Position numbers and translations under genes: made by a program. Below the pieces are notes generated by a model that made no database searches, was not told the DNA's origin, and saw nothing but the letters and a program-made list of their open reading frames with translations. DNA of 64,000 bases from assembly GCA_027922465.2 (NCBI GenBank), contig BQMF02000141.1, positions 558,001 through 622,000 on the forward strand, written 5' to 3'. The stretch is from Turritopsis dohrnii (Eukaryota; Cnidaria; Hydrozoa; Anthoathecata; Oceaniidae). This document shows, piece after piece, positions 24,036 through 35,268 of this stretch (within the stretch, counting starts at the first letter, position 1; every line of letters starts with the position of its first letter).

Positions 24036-24464
24036 AATTATACAATTACGTAAGGGCGCTTTGCGCCCGCATTGTAATTGCGATTTTATGAATAAAATCG
24101 AAGTAACGATCTAAGATTGGATAATCGAGACTAATCGCGTGTAATATTGAAAACCAGAAGTTACGAGCTAAGGGACAAGAAATTTGAAGGGGGCTCACAA
24201 AATAAAGACACATTATTTCAAGCGAATAACATTCAGTGAAATGTATTTTTTTTTTTTTTTTTTTTTTTTTGATAAATCAGCATATCAGCAATGATAAATC
24301 AGCGTATCAGCTCTTCCTGAAATAGATAAACAAATGAGTGAAAAACCAAAACTTACGTTTTAGGGCAGGTGGGTGGGACAATCTTAGATCGTTACTTCGA
24401 TTTTATTCATAAAATCGCCATTACATTGCGGGCGCAAAGCGCCCTTACGTAATTGTATAATTTT
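24036..24464. repeat. Long inverted repeat at the 3' end of the DIRS element
   Basis: An arm of about 80 bases at 24036-24117 (attatacaattacgtaaggg and onward) is repeated in inverted form at 24378-24464, around a core of about 260 bases with a poly-T run at 24247-24270. The stretch at 24105-24165 is also a diverged direct copy of part of the adjacent DIRS terminal repeat. This could be the internal complementary region typical of DIRS elements, or the remains of a second copy. Confidence 0.6.
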
Positions 24465-24540
24465 ATTTCATAAAATCTCCGTACGATCTAAGATTGGATA
24501 ATCGAGACTAATCTCGATAATATTGGAAACCAGACTATAT

Positions 24541-25737
24541 TCATCCTTGGTTCAAAGCTTCAGAATTCAAGACAACCGATTCGAAAGAAGTCTGAGTTTC
24601 GATTTCCTTATTGTAAAACTTTTGCCATGTCGACTTTTGGCTCCATTGACCCCTTTTTAAAATATCATTTAAAGATAAGCCTAGAACCTTTGCCTTTGAT
24701 GTAGAGGCAGACCTACAAGAGTGACCTTGGAACTTAGAGATATCTATACCAGCCCGTTTCAGGGAAACTTTTACCCAGTTCGCAACAGTAGAAGGTACTA
24801 CTTCCTTGTGAGGGCTTAAATGACTAAGTAATAATTGAGACTGCCTCGCTTGCCTCCAACACTCTGTCTTATTTAAATAAATATCCAAATTACTAACAGG
24901 GCACAAATTCTCATCTGGAGAAAACTGGTTGAACTCCAAAGATGGAGGGGATTTCCCTTTCCTCCACGTTTTGGTTAATTTTGAGAAATAAAACACATAT
25001 GAATTTGATGTCCTAACCATAAATTTTATATTCAAGTAGGCAATCTCATGACCCCTCTTAGCAGAAGCTAAAAATAATATAATGGCAATTTTCAAATTTA
25101 ATTCCCTTCCAGATAAATTCTCACTTCTCGGCAGGGATTTAATATACAACAAAACCTGTTCTACATCCCAGATAAAAACATATTTTGTTTGTGTCATAAG
25201 GGAACAAACCTGAGGATGTTGCCCCACCAGGTAACCATCGATTTTTTTATGATAGGCAGACAAAGCCGATCTGTGGCAATTGATTGACGAGTACTCATAT
25301 TTAAGTTCAAATAGGTGTGCAAGAAAATCAAGTACAGATTTTAACTCGCCATTAAAGGGATCAGTTTGTCGTTCACCACACCAGCGTACACATTTTCCCC
25401 AGGCCGATTCATAATTACTTGAAATGCCTGTTCTTCTGGCCTTGACGATAAGGTCTGCAGCCCGCTTTGAAAGGCCCTCTGCAAGTAACCCTTGCCGGAA
25501 ATTCTCCAAGCCACTAAATTTAGGGTCTGATTTTCTATAAGGGGGTCCATCTCTCCCTTTGGGTTTATCAACAAAACTCGATGTGGAGGAATAAGTATTG
25601 GGTTGGCTATGCAGAGTTCCAACACCTGATTGTATCATGCCTGGGCTGGCCAAAGTGGAGTTATTAATAGCATTGAAGCTTTCTCTAGGTTTACTTTCTT
25701 TAAAACCTTGCCTATTAAAGAAAATGTTGAAAGGCAT
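24541..25737 (-). CDS. DIRS tyrosine recombinase
   Basis: This is a 398-codon open frame. The catalytic domain shows SAKRGHEI (first Arg of the R-H-R-Y set), GHSCRSAS (His-x-x-Arg) and TWQKFYNKE with the nucleophilic Tyr, in the correct order. The N-terminal half contains the usual core-binding segment (YESAWGKCVRWC). In DIRS elements this enzyme integrates the circular cDNA without target duplication. The stop codon overlaps the terminal repeat. All catalytic residues visible to me are present, so this is the best preserved frame of the element. Confidence 0.9.
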   Translation of the reverse strand: MPFNIFFNRQGFKESKPRESFNAINNSTLASPGMIQSGVGTLHSQPNTYSSTSSFVDKPKGRDGPPYRKSDPKFSGLENFRQGLLAEGLSKRAADLIVKARRTGISSNYESAWGKCVRWCGERQTDPFNGELKSVLDFLAHLFELKYEYSSINCHRSALSAYHKKIDGYLVGQHPQVCSLMTQTKYVFIWDVEQVLLYIKSLPRSENLSGRELNLKIAIILFLASAKRGHEIAYLNIKFMVRTSNSYVFYFSKLTKTWRKGKSPPSLEFNQFSPDENLCPVSNLDIYLNKTECWRQARQSQLLLSHLSPHKEVVPSTVANWVKVSLKRAGIDISKFQGHSCRSASTSKAKVLGLSLNDILKRGQWSQKSTWQKFYNKEIETQTSFESVVLNSEALNQG

Positions 25738-25864
25738 CTACTGCTTGACTCTGAGGGTCTGGCTTCCAGGACATGTAGTGCACAAGTTGATGGCATGCTC
25801 TGGATGCTATCGAGGGATTCCCCAACTTTTGACATATTTGACGGAAAACTTTGGGGGACAACTT

Positions 25865-27448
25865 CTATTCGCTGGAGTCCATGAAAACCCGTGATGCCTG
25901 ATCTGCCCTCACATTTAGCTTCCCAGGGAGGTACTCCGCAGTAGTCGTGATCCCTCTGGACATGGCTATCCCCCAAATATCTTTTGCTAATGCTATCAGG
26001 TCCTTGTTCTTGGACCCTCCCATTTTCACTAAGTAAGCAAGGGCTGACATGTTGTCTGTTTGAAAGTGTACTAGTTTGAAGGTAAAAATCTTTACAAATG
26101 TCAAGAGAGCTAGTTTCACCGCAGTTAACTCTAGAACATTTATGTGAAGACAACTTTCCTGGGGAGTCCATTGCCCCCCTATGGTCCTGTTTTGGCAGAA
26201 CGCACCCCAACCTTGTTTGGATGCATCTGTCTGGTTATTATTTTGTTGTGTCTTTGATTCAGAATAGCCCTTCCATTCGAGAGTTCGAGGTTCCTGGTCC
26301 ACCATTCTAATTCCTGAATAGAATCCTGGTTGAGGTGAACTTTGGTTTGAGGGTTCCGATCTTTCCTCAATTCCTGAATGTACTGGAATTGAATATACCT
26401 GACCTGAAGGTGCGCTGGGAGTATGGCCTGTGCAGTTGAGCAGAGGGAGCCTATTAAACTTGCCAGTTCCCCAATTGTGGTCGAACGATCCGACACTAGA
26501 TCCGAACACTTTTCCTGAAGTTTTGTTACCTTCCCCTTTGGTAAAGTCAGAGTCACACTCCTGGAGTCTATTTCCAGACCCAAAAACTCTAGCGTTTGGG
26601 TAGCTGTTAATACGGACTTCTTCAGATTTATTAGTAAGCCCAAGTGTTGAAAGAGAAAGATCAATGTGTCTCTTGCTATATTCAATTGTAAAACGGACTG
26701 GGCCATCAAAAGAATGTCGTCTAGGTAAATGATCAATCTGATATTGATTTTCCTCAATACAGCTATAGGGATTTTCATAAGTTTTGTGAAAATTCGTGGG
26801 GCTGGCCCTAGGCCAAAATATAGGCATAGGAAATCGTATAGCTGCCCTTCCCAACGAATCCGAATATATTTTCTGAGATTTGTGTGGAGAGGAACACAAA
26901 AGTATGCATCCTTTAGATCTATCTTGCACATGTAATCTTTCTCCTTCAATAGGTCTTTTGCCCCCTTGTTTTTTGGGTACCAAAAAGATATTGCTTAGAA
27001 ATTGCCCTTTCTGATCCCGAACTACTTGAATTGCACCTTTTTCCAACATGGCTTCCACTTCCTGGTTCACTTAATCCTTCTCCTCCTTGGACATTTTTGC
27101 CTGATGAGGAAGTTTTAGCTGGAGTGGTTTGTTTGTAAAATCCACTTCCAGTCCTGACACCCATCTTAATATTTCTGGGTTGCTTGTTATCCTTTTCCAC
27201 TGTGGGAGGAAGTGCTTTAGCCTTCCTGCTAAAGGAAAATTTCCCACTCTTTGACTGGGAAATAGTTTTAACACTAGCGAATGAACTTCTTTTAATTGGC
27301 TCAGTGGTACCAGTTCTGGGAAGTGCATGGAAACCATATTGCTGCAAGGTGCTCCCAAATTTGAATTGGAAACTCTTACCAAACTTCTTTGAGTTGTTGA
27401 ACTTGCTGAATTTATTCCCTTGTCCTGGGAAGTTTCTTCTTCCACCAA
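25865..27448 (-). pseudogene. DIRS reverse transcriptase and RNase H, disrupted
   Basis: The RT N-terminal segment at 27448-27074 (ILRWVSGLEVDF ... AKMSKEEKD) stops at a TAA at 27071-27073. The same frame continues with EKGAIQVV and FLVPKKQGGKRP. A deletion near 26940 then shifts to the frame at 26949-26179, which holds KIDLKDAYF, the catalytic YLDD and LGLEIDSRS. A further shift returns to the first frame for RNase H (QGWGAF, VLELTAV, QTDNMSALAY). At least three lesions mean no full-length polymerase can be made. Confidence 0.85.
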
Positions 27449-28382
27449 TTTGATTTCGGTTATATCGCCCCTCAGTGTTTTTCTGATACGTTGCTGAGGG
27501 GCCCCTCAGAAAGGGCCATTTGTTTTGAAATTCAGATGAATCCGATGATCGTTGCTTTGACTTGTAGATCTCTCTGGAATCCTTTTTTGCTTTCGCCTTT
27601 TCCTTGATTAAATTTCGAAACTCGCTTCCAAACAGTTGTTTTTCTGCAGAAGATTTCTCTAAAGGTTTTGAGTTCTCCTTCAAGTACTCCTTGGCTTTAT
27701 TGTTCTCTTGGCCAACAGCGGTCAGAACATTCATCCTTCTGTTATGTGTTACAGAATTAAAGGATTGTCCGTTGAGCAAAACAGATTGCTCTGCATACTG
27801 AACCAGTTCTTGCAAATCTAGCTGGATTGTCGGATTCACAATTGCTTCTTCAATCCGAAACCACAATTTACTAAGTGGACCCATTGTGGCCCTTATTTTA
27901 TCCTGCAGTTTTTTGTACACTGCATCCTGAGCCAAATCAAACCGTTTTCGCCTGTCTTCCATTAATTCTTGGTAGTATCCATCCAGGCTTGGAGGCTCTA
28001 TCACATTATCTGGAGCCGGGTTTGGTATAAGGACAGTTTCTTTTAAGTCTTTCCCTTTTACATAACAGGAAAAATACTTCGTGGCATATTCAGCCATCGC
28101 CTCTGGCAAATCCCATTGATACTGGGTTTCTTCAGGAAGGGCTTCAAACCTTTGTCGTTTGAAGACCTGATGTGAACCGAAGTCATCATCGCATGGCCTT
28201 TTGCGAGACTCTTCGGTCTCCGTATCCTGAGATTCAATGATCTCCTCTCTGACATTAATAAGTTCATCTATTTCCTCTTGTACATGAGGTTGATTTTCAT
28301 TATTATCTTCTGATGAACCCGACATGATTGCAAAGGTAAACGGCGATTCAAAGATTACAAAACCACCAAATTTTCTTGTCAC
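26946..28382 (-). CDS. DIRS gag-like protein
   Basis: This is a 478-codon frame at the 5' end of the element. An acidic N-terminus with many Glu/Asp is followed by a segment rich in aromatic and hydrophobic residues (LDGYYQELMEDRRKRF) and a basic, Gly/Asn/Lys-rich C-terminal half (GRYNRNQIGGRRNFPGQG). That layout suits a nucleic-acid-binding structural protein. A second possible start lies at the MSGSSEDN methionine at 28325. The C-terminal end overlaps the RT frame and may be extended by the deletion near 26940. Confidence 0.7.
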   Translation of the reverse strand: MTRKFGGFVIFESPFTFAIMSGSSEDNNENQPHVQEEIDELINVREEIIESQDTETEESRKRPCDDDFGSHQVFKRQRFEALPEETQYQWDLPEAMAEYATKYFSCYVKGKDLKETVLIPNPAPDNVIEPPSLDGYYQELMEDRRKRFDLAQDAVYKKLQDKIRATMGPLSKLWFRIEEAIVNPTIQLDLQELVQYAEQSVLLNGQSFNSVTHNRRMNVLTAVGQENNKAKEYLKENSKPLEKSSAEKQLFGSEFRNLIKEKAKAKKDSREIYKSKQRSSDSSEFQNKWPFLRGPSATYQKNTEGRYNRNQIGGRRNFPGQGNKFSKFNNSKKFGKSFQFKFGSTLQQYGFHALPRTGTTEPIKRSSFASVKTISQSKSGKFSFSRKAKALPPTVEKDNKQPRNIKMGVRTGSGFYKQTTPAKTSSSGKNVQGGEGLSEPGSGSHVGKRCNSSSSGSERAISKQYLFGTQKTRGQKTY

Positions 28383-28499
28383 GTCTGTTCTCTTCGCGAT
28401 TAAAATCGATCAAGGATGAGTATAGTCTGGTTTCCAATATTATCGAGATTAGTCTCGATTATCCAATCTTAGATCGTACGGAGATTTTATGAAATAAAA

Positions 28500-29240
28500 C
28501 TTCCATTTTTATGCAGACCTATTTGATTAATATTCATTCTTTCATGAATTATTTCAAAATATCAAAGAAATCGTCCTTTTAAATGTTTGATTTTCCGTTC
28601 GTTTGTACACATATATTGTGGGTTGTATTGCTTTTTAAGTTCTGGATTAGTACAGCTCAGCTCAATGTCCTTCTCAACTCCAACATCAAAAATGTCTGTC
28701 TACTGCATCACTTTTATTTGACGTTTCACTAGCTATTTAAATGAGTTTGTATGCCACCATTTGTTAGCCCAACAGTATAAAATAGTTTTTATTTCCATTA
28801 ACCTTTCATTTGTGATATCAGTTTTACTAATTACTACGATCAGTCTTCCTAATCACCATGCACCGTGCCAACTACAGTGTGTATCAAAATGTTTTATCCA
28901 CCAACTTTCAAGGCGTACATCGCATTACATGTCTGATGAAATATTGTGAATTTTGTATCACAAGAAAGAGCTTTTCATGCTCTACGTTTGAAGACCATGC
29001 ATTGTACTTGTATGTGCTGACACCAAAAGATCAAAGCTAATAATGGAAATCATTATACCGCGAAGCACTGCATTAGATACTTTTGGATTAGTAAAGTACA
29101 CATCATAACCAGGAAGCTGGAGTGGTGGAAAGATTACTTTATTACTTTCTCCTTCGGCCATTTTGTAACTCTCTAGCTTCGTGCAAAAGTATTTGATTTT
29201 GAGGACCAGATATTGCTGAAATCCACGCCTCAGTTACCTC
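28500..29240. other. Intergenic, no gene seen
   Basis: Several short plus-strand frames near 28760-29040 lack domain features or convincing splice partners. Confidence 0.4.
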
Positions 29241-29450
29241 ATACCCGGCCGGATGTTTGAGATGCCCGGCCGGACATCCAAATACCCGACCGGAGATCTT
29301 GACCAGATTTTTACAAACGCTCGGCCGGATGTTTTGAGTGATGATGTCCGGCCGGATGTTTCAAGACTAGTTTCAAAACTCCTGGCCGGACGTCTGAGAT
29401 ATCCGGCCGGACATCGTTTTTCAAAACTCACGATAGGATGTCCAAATCTG
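29241..29450. repeat. Cluster of GGCCGG palindromes
   Basis: Seven copies of a ccggccggacatc/gatgtccggccgg-type word occur in both orientations within about 180 bases, in an otherwise AT-rich region. The frames on both strands read as low-complexity repeats because of this and should not be taken as genes. Confidence 0.6.
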
Positions 29451-29509
29451 CCACAGTAGGTTTGCATGTTAGTGTTAGTGTTTTAATTTTGATCTAGCAC
29501 TGCATACAA

Positions 29510-29966
29510 ATGACCCAAATTCCCGGTTGTAATCTTTATATCAATGATTTGAATTATTTCTCTGGTGTTTTCCAATAAATTATCATTCTTAAATAAAGCC
29601 TTAGTAAATAAAGACTTAGTTTCGTTTCCGAGGTATCCGTATTTTCTGCCGTCTGATATGATGACATCCCTCCGTTGAGATCAATTAATGAAGCAGCGTC
29701 CGTAACATCTTCTGCCAGGACAACCGGTATGTTTCTTCCGAAGATGGGGCAACTTTAATTGCCTTTTTAAAAACCATCCATTGTTTTTCAACTGTACTTT
29801 CCCCTACACCAATAGGTCTTAACCAGGGTTTTTATTCAAAGGCATAAGGCGATATGAGGCGTATGATTCTAAAAGTGCTGGATCTAGCGCTTCTGTAGGG
29901 ATTTTCTTGACAATTGTTGCTATTTGCTCTCGTAATTCCTTGTTCTTTCTTTTTAAACTTTGTGCT
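29510..29966 (-). pseudogene. Reverse transcriptase relic
   Basis: On the minus strand a frame reads LKRKNKELREQIATIVKKIP, then EALDPALLESYASYRLMPLN and KNPG. In a shifted frame RPIGVGES follows. This is the start of an RT domain (arginine-proline-isoleucine-glycine-valine-glycine box) found in a group of non-LTR-type elements of cnidarians and other invertebrates. Stops and frameshifts break it, and no YxDD box follows. Confidence 0.6.
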
Positions 29967-32337
29967 ACATAACATATGCAAGAACTGCTGGGCATTCATT
30001 TGAGATGGTCCACCTCAACCCTTAGTTATACGTACAACTTTAAGAATCATTTTCTCGTCAATTTTGTCACAATGGAGATATAGAGATGTTGAGAACGTAG
30101 GCAATTATCGCCTAGTTGATTTCTGATGTTGTTGAGATCTCTATATCTCGAACATGATTTCGTACCAACGTGACCAGCCGAATGCGCTACTAAAACAATA
30201 CAACATTTTTCTTTGGAGCAATTGGTCTTGTGTCGATTATCAGTAGTGTGTGTGAAGTAAAACACAATAAGTTTCATTAAGATTTCGTTCCAAAATGTTC
30301 TTCATGGTTGACAACTCAATATCTCGAACGCATGCGCATGCGCGCCCTCCTCCTGTCGGAAACTACGCTTCTTTTCAGTTTCAAGTATCGATTAGGTTTT
30401 TGCACGCAAACCAAACATATCAGGAATTAAATAGAAACAAAATACGAAGAAAATATCCCATCACCATGACAACATTAGATTAATTTGTCGAGACAAAAAT
30501 TTTGCAAAAAAATTAGCCCCGATTTTAAACCCAGTATAACTTTTTAAATAGTTGTTTATTGGTTGCAATTTTTATACCACTAGATAGATATTTTGCAAGC
30601 TTCCCAAAAATGTATAATTTAGTCAATGCAGAGATATTGTCATTGAAAATAAATTTTCACAAAACTATAAATGTTTTTCTTTCCTGGATCGGTTATTAGT
30701 TTCATAATGATCAACAAAACCACTTTTCTTTTGTTTATTAAGAACATGTCGCGGTGTTATTGAACACACTAAAATTAATATCTCATCACAAAATTAAAAA
30801 TTGTGAAACGGGGCTTCTACAAAATTTTGTACATCTTATGAGCAATCTTTAGTTGCTACTTAAAACAAAAAGTTTTCTCCATCGAGATCCGGAGTGTATC
30901 AGTAAAATTGTTGACGCAGCAAAAATTTTTAGACAAAACCAAAATTTTATTCGTCGCTCTTCATTAAATGACAGCAAGAGCAAATTGCTGTGTTCAGAGA
31001 AACAAGAGACATGTTGAGACAGCTTAAAAATGACCCTTTTGGGGATTGACCCTAATTCGAACCTTTACAAATAATAGACGTTGGGAAATTATGATACTTT
31101 CAGCTTTCATATTGTTGCTGACATTCTCGATATTTGTGAGTCATCAAAGTTATTATTGGATGACAATTTGGGTTAAAACTTATTGTGTATTTCTCCTCAC
31201 ATCAAATTTTGACTGATCTTTTATAAAGACACCGACAGAGAATTGGCCCTTCAACAATGGAGGCTTTAAATTTCTTGGCTTTTGAATAAGGATCTAAGTT
31301 CTGATGGCTAATATTCATTGAATGTTTTTTCCCTGTATTACTTTGGAAATGTTTTTTTAGTTTTGCTTTGACTGGTTTCTTTTAATTTTTTGCAATTAGT
31401 ATTAGTAATTGTATGACTTTGAGGACAATTTCGGATAATTAACCCATTCGAATGCTTCTCAAAATCGTCCGAACGTAGTGAGGATTACATAGTGAGATTG
31501 ATTGATTACAGCTGACATTTTTCTCTTGTTTCTTACTCAATCCCTCCATTATTCTTATGACCGGTTTCTAGTTCGTTTGATGTGGTCGCACCATGGACGT
31601 CCATGGTCACACGAACCAGCGATGTTTGATTAGTCAACGCATTCACATTCACCTGAGTAGTACAAATTATTTGAACGCTCAGTCGCGCGACCGCAACGAT
31701 TGAACTGGAAACTGTTGTTTTGTGTTTTGTCAACAAAAAAGTGGTGCGATCTTTTAGCCAATGAAATTTCATCCTAGACAATAGGACAACTTTGTTAATA
31801 TTAAAAAAAACGTTCGAAAGTTACATAAGAGAATGAAAGAAAAAGCATTTTTTGTTTTTGTTTTTTTATTGCTGGTCCGATTACAAATGAGCAGGCAATT
31901 ACGGATTAGTCGGCCCTGCGATCACGTGACTTTCGTACCGACCGAGATGTAATTACTGTTGTAATAACTTTTATTTTATTTTCTTGAAATTATTTTCGTA
32001 ATAACTTTTGCTGGTTTCTTTTATATTTTCATAATTTCTTTCATATTGATCATGTCTTCTTTAATACAAAAAAGTCTGCATATCATGTAACACTATTATT
32101 TTCATTTTCTGAAGGTAACTCATCAACATAGAAGGTTCTAGAAGTTTGAGTGTTTTCATACAGCGTTGATTCACAATTTATCCAGAAAATTAAATTAAAT
32201 TCCTGTCTCCTGTAATATCACTGTTTTCTTTGTTTTGTGATCTCAAATAGAGGTATGTGCAACTTTTTTTTTTGAGATTTTTTGTGAATAAAATTGTTTT
32301 TGTTTTTATGACATGAGTTTTGTAAAAAAAAAAAAAA
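29967..32337. other. Intergenic, no gene seen
   Basis: This includes a small hairpin near 30070-30160 (gagatatagag ... ctctatatctc) and an alternating GCATGCGCATGCGC run near 30330. No coding sequence is supported on either strand. Confidence 0.4.
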
Positions 32338-32488
32338 CCTGGTTCAGACCTGGCGATTACGACGATTAAAATTCAGTGTAATCAAAGCGAAGAGCTTCTC
32401 TTGATACCAATTCTACAATAACATAAGCTTCACAACCAAATAGCTATGGTTGCAATCGTCATAAACACCTGGCGTTTACGACGACAAA

Positions 32489-33500
32489 CCCAGCGGGCAC
32501 AAGACGTCTCTGAGACGCCTTATTTTAATCGTAAAATGGTCGTTTGCTTTCCAGATCATTTTGGGACGTCGTAGGGACGTCTGAAACGGGATGTCGCAAT
32601 TGGGATCCTTTTACGACGTTTTTGGGACGTCTTTATACGGATTGAATAACGACCTTCGAAACAATTGTAAATTTAAGATCATTTTGCGACGTCGTTGGGA
32701 CGTCTGAAACGGGACGTCGCAATTGGGATCCTTTTACGACGTTTTTGGGACGTCTTTATACGGATTGAATAACGACCTTCGAAACAATTGTAAATTTAAG
32801 ATCATTTTGCGACGTCGTTGGGACGTCTGAAACGGGACGTCGCAATTGGGATCCTTTTACGACGTTTTTGGGACGTCTTTATACGGATTGAATAACGACC
32901 TTCGAAACAATTATAAATTTAAGATCATTTTGCGACGTCGTTGGGACGTCTGAAACGGGACGTCACAATTGGGACCCTTTTACGACGTTTTTAGGACGTC
33001 CTTATACGGATTGAATAACGACCTTCAAAACAATTATAAACTTAAGACCATTTTGGGACGTCGTAGGGACGTCTGAAACGGGACGTCGCAATTGGGATCC
33101 TTTTACGACGTTTTTGGGACGTCTCTGTGCAGATTCAATAACGATCTTCGAAACAATTATAAACTTTCAAAAGCAATCAGTCTGTATAGAATGATTTATT
33201 GTAAATGTTTTTAAACGTCTTGAAAAAAAGCAGCGGTGGCATAACGGTTACGAGTTCGGCTGGCACACCAGAGGTTCCAGGTTCGGGTCCGCCTGTGGCC
33301 TATTACAGTTTTTGAAAGAGTAAATTTCATAATCCTGCGACGTCGTTACGATGTCGTTAGGATGTCATCGAGACGTCTCAATGAAGATGTAATTGGGACG
33401 TCTTTTGAGATTCCCACTTCGCGACCATTTTGCGACGTCTTAGGGACGTCTTGAAAAGACGTCTATACGACGTCTTTACGACGTCTTTGTGCCCGCTGGG
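32489..33500. mobile_element. Inverted-repeat element with five 123-bp GACGTC-rich units
   Basis: The ends read cccagcgggcacaa and the complement ttgtgcccgctggg, with AAA on both sides as a possible short target duplication. The interior contains five nearly identical units at exactly 123-bp spacing (tgggatccttttacgacg at about 32601, 32724, 32847, 32970 and 33093). It is rich in GACGTC/GGGACGTC words. A tRNA-like segment at 33230-33300 lies between the array and the right end. No coding sequence. Confidence 0.7.
33230..33300 (+). ncRNA. tRNA-like segment with pol III A and B boxes
   Basis: An A-box-like word (tggcataacgg, 33237-33247) and a B-box-like word (ggttcgggtcc, 33280-33290) stand at tRNA spacing. 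The arms do not form a complete cloverleaf: anticodon and T stems mispair. This is therefore a tRNA-derived relic or SINE head rather than a working tRNA gene. Confidence 0.5.
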
Positions 33501-33772
33501 AAATATCAAACAATTTTGATATTTTATCTCGTAGTCGCCCTATTTGTATGTAGAAATCTATTGAATTTTACGTCAATTCTATTGTTTTAAGTACGTGAGG
33601 GCATGTGCTTCAAATTTTACAAAGAAGTTCAAAAACTTAACAATAGAGACAAGTACCATGTACTTATGTAAATTGGTATTTTGAGATACTTGGGACTGTT
33701 CAGACCTGGCGATTGGCGATTACGACGGTTGATATTTTTTTTAATCGTCGTAATTGTCAGGTGTGAACCAGG

Positions 33773-34310
33773 CTTTAGGGTTTAATCGTTGAAATGTTTT
33801 GGCGTGTACATGTAGACTACGTAATAATGAAAAAAGTGAAAAACTCAAAAAACATTCTCTCTGCCTTTAGATAAAAAACTTCGCGATCAATACATAAGAT
33901 CAATAAGGATCAATAAGGAGGATTGAAACCCCTGGACGTGTTTGTCCGCTCCCGCTTATTAAATTGAAGTTGTAGTGATTGAATTAACTTTTGCTCCAAC
34001 ATTTTCTTCTTTTTTTATAAAAATGTACATTGTTGAAATGACAGTTAACTTTTTTATTCCGGGTTGATCTTGCAGATCGAGAATGTTACGTCACTTGCAT
34101 GTTCAACAGTACCGTCGACTCTCCTTTTGCACGAAATCTCGAACGAAAGCCTTAATCCCATCAGCATTTACAGCCCGCTATAAATCTGGTTATCTCGAAG
34201 TCGCGCTATTTCGAACTTTTTATCCGATCCATTGAGAGTTTGAGATAACGGGACTCGAATGTATTTTTAAGAGTGCTGTTCACTTTAATCACGAGTTTTT
34301 TAAAACTCAA
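33773..34310. other. Intergenic, no gene seen
   Basis: Short frames only. No repeat or RNA gene was recognised. Confidence 0.4.
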
Positions 34311-35268
34311 CAAGAAGCCGCTTGGCTTGAAGACTTCAGGACGTAACACAACGATGCATACCTAGTCTCAAAAATACAACATTGCCGGATTGCCAAATTA
34401 TGTTCAAATCTAACAAAAATGAATGGCAAATTCAAACTCAACAACTTCTAATTGTGCGTTGTACAAATTTTTATGAATATTGCAGAACTTTCTAAGTCCA
34501 AATTTGGCCCGAATGACCCATTTCTGGTCAAATCTGACAAAATGACTGTCAAATTCGAAATCAGCACGTTTCAAATGTGATCTGTGCAAAATTTTTGAAA
34601 TTTGAAGAACTTTCTAAATTTGGTCCAAATTTGGCCCAAATTGTCCATTTTTACACTAATCTGACAAAATGACTGTCAAACTTGAAATCAGCACCTATCA
34701 AATGTAATACATGCAAAATTTCATGAAAATTGAAGAATTTTGGAAATATGGTCCAAATTTGGCCTAAATTGCCCAAATTTAGTCAAACCTGGCAAAATCA
34801 TTGTCAAATTTGAAATCAGCACCTTTCAATTGTGATCTGTGCAAAATTTCCTATTGAGGAACTTTCGAAATTTGGTCCAAATTTGGCCTAAATTGCCCAA
34901 ATTTAGTCAAACCTGGCAATATCATTGTCAAATTTGAAATCAGCACCTTTCAATTGTGATCTGTGCAAAATTTCATGAAAATTGAAGAACTTTTGAAATT
35001 TTGTCCAAATTTGGCCTACATTGCCCAATTTTAGTCAAACCTGGCAAAATCATTGTCAAATTCAAAATCAGCACCTTTCAATTGTGCTCTATGCAAATTT
35101 TCATGAAAATTGGTCAACTGGAAGTCCGAATTTGACCAAATTTGCGAATTCGGCAACGATGTCATGTAAACGTTGCACGGAAACGCTCATAACTTGGAGT
35201 AGGAGGAAGAGGAAGAGGAGAAGCCATGGGTATTTTAAATACTTTACTCCGCCACGGGTGTCCTAAAC
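34311..35268. mobile_element. Dispersed element with 128-bp tandem array (copy 2, inverted)
   Basis: In inverted orientation to the copy at 10836-11551: it begins aacaagaagccgcttggctt and ends with the complement of the ttaggacacccgtgg start. It has about six internal units against four in copy 1, which accounts for its greater length. No coding sequence; the short frame at 35021-35266 is a by-product of the repeat. Confidence 0.7.

Larger units (their letters stand above)
24461..28499 (-). mobile_element. DIRS-type tyrosine-recombinase retrotransposon, broken copy
   Basis: Inverted terminal repeats of about 89 bases (24461-24549 and 28411-28499) differ at only one or two positions, so insertion was recent. 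On the minus strand the order is gag, reverse transcriptase plus RNase H, then tyrosine recombinase, with no LTRs and no DDE integrase. This is diagnostic of the DIRS order. The pol region is damaged (nonsense codon at 27071, a gap near 26940, a shift near 26180), so this copy is non-autonomous. Confidence 0.9.
32338..33772. mobile_element. Outer inverted-repeat element enclosing the GACGTC array
   Basis: The left end reads cctggttcagacctggcgat followed by tacgacgattaa. The right end is the complement with a few changes. A second, direct copy of the left-end motif sits at about 33692. The element has been entered by the 1 kb element at 32489-33500. No transposase frame is present. Confidence 0.6.

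Noticed and set aside
25635..26210. 191-codon minus-strand frame overlapping RNase H of the DIRS element
   Set aside because: It is an out-of-frame shadow of the RNase H and linker region; the recognisable motifs are in the other frame.
29234..29467. Opposed 68- and 77-codon frames with repeated PGRT/RPDV words
   Set aside because: They arise from the GGCCGG palindrome cluster, which reads openly on both strands.
33230..33300. Working tRNA gene
   Set aside because: A and B boxes fit, but the anticodon and T stems mispair and the acceptor ends do not pair.
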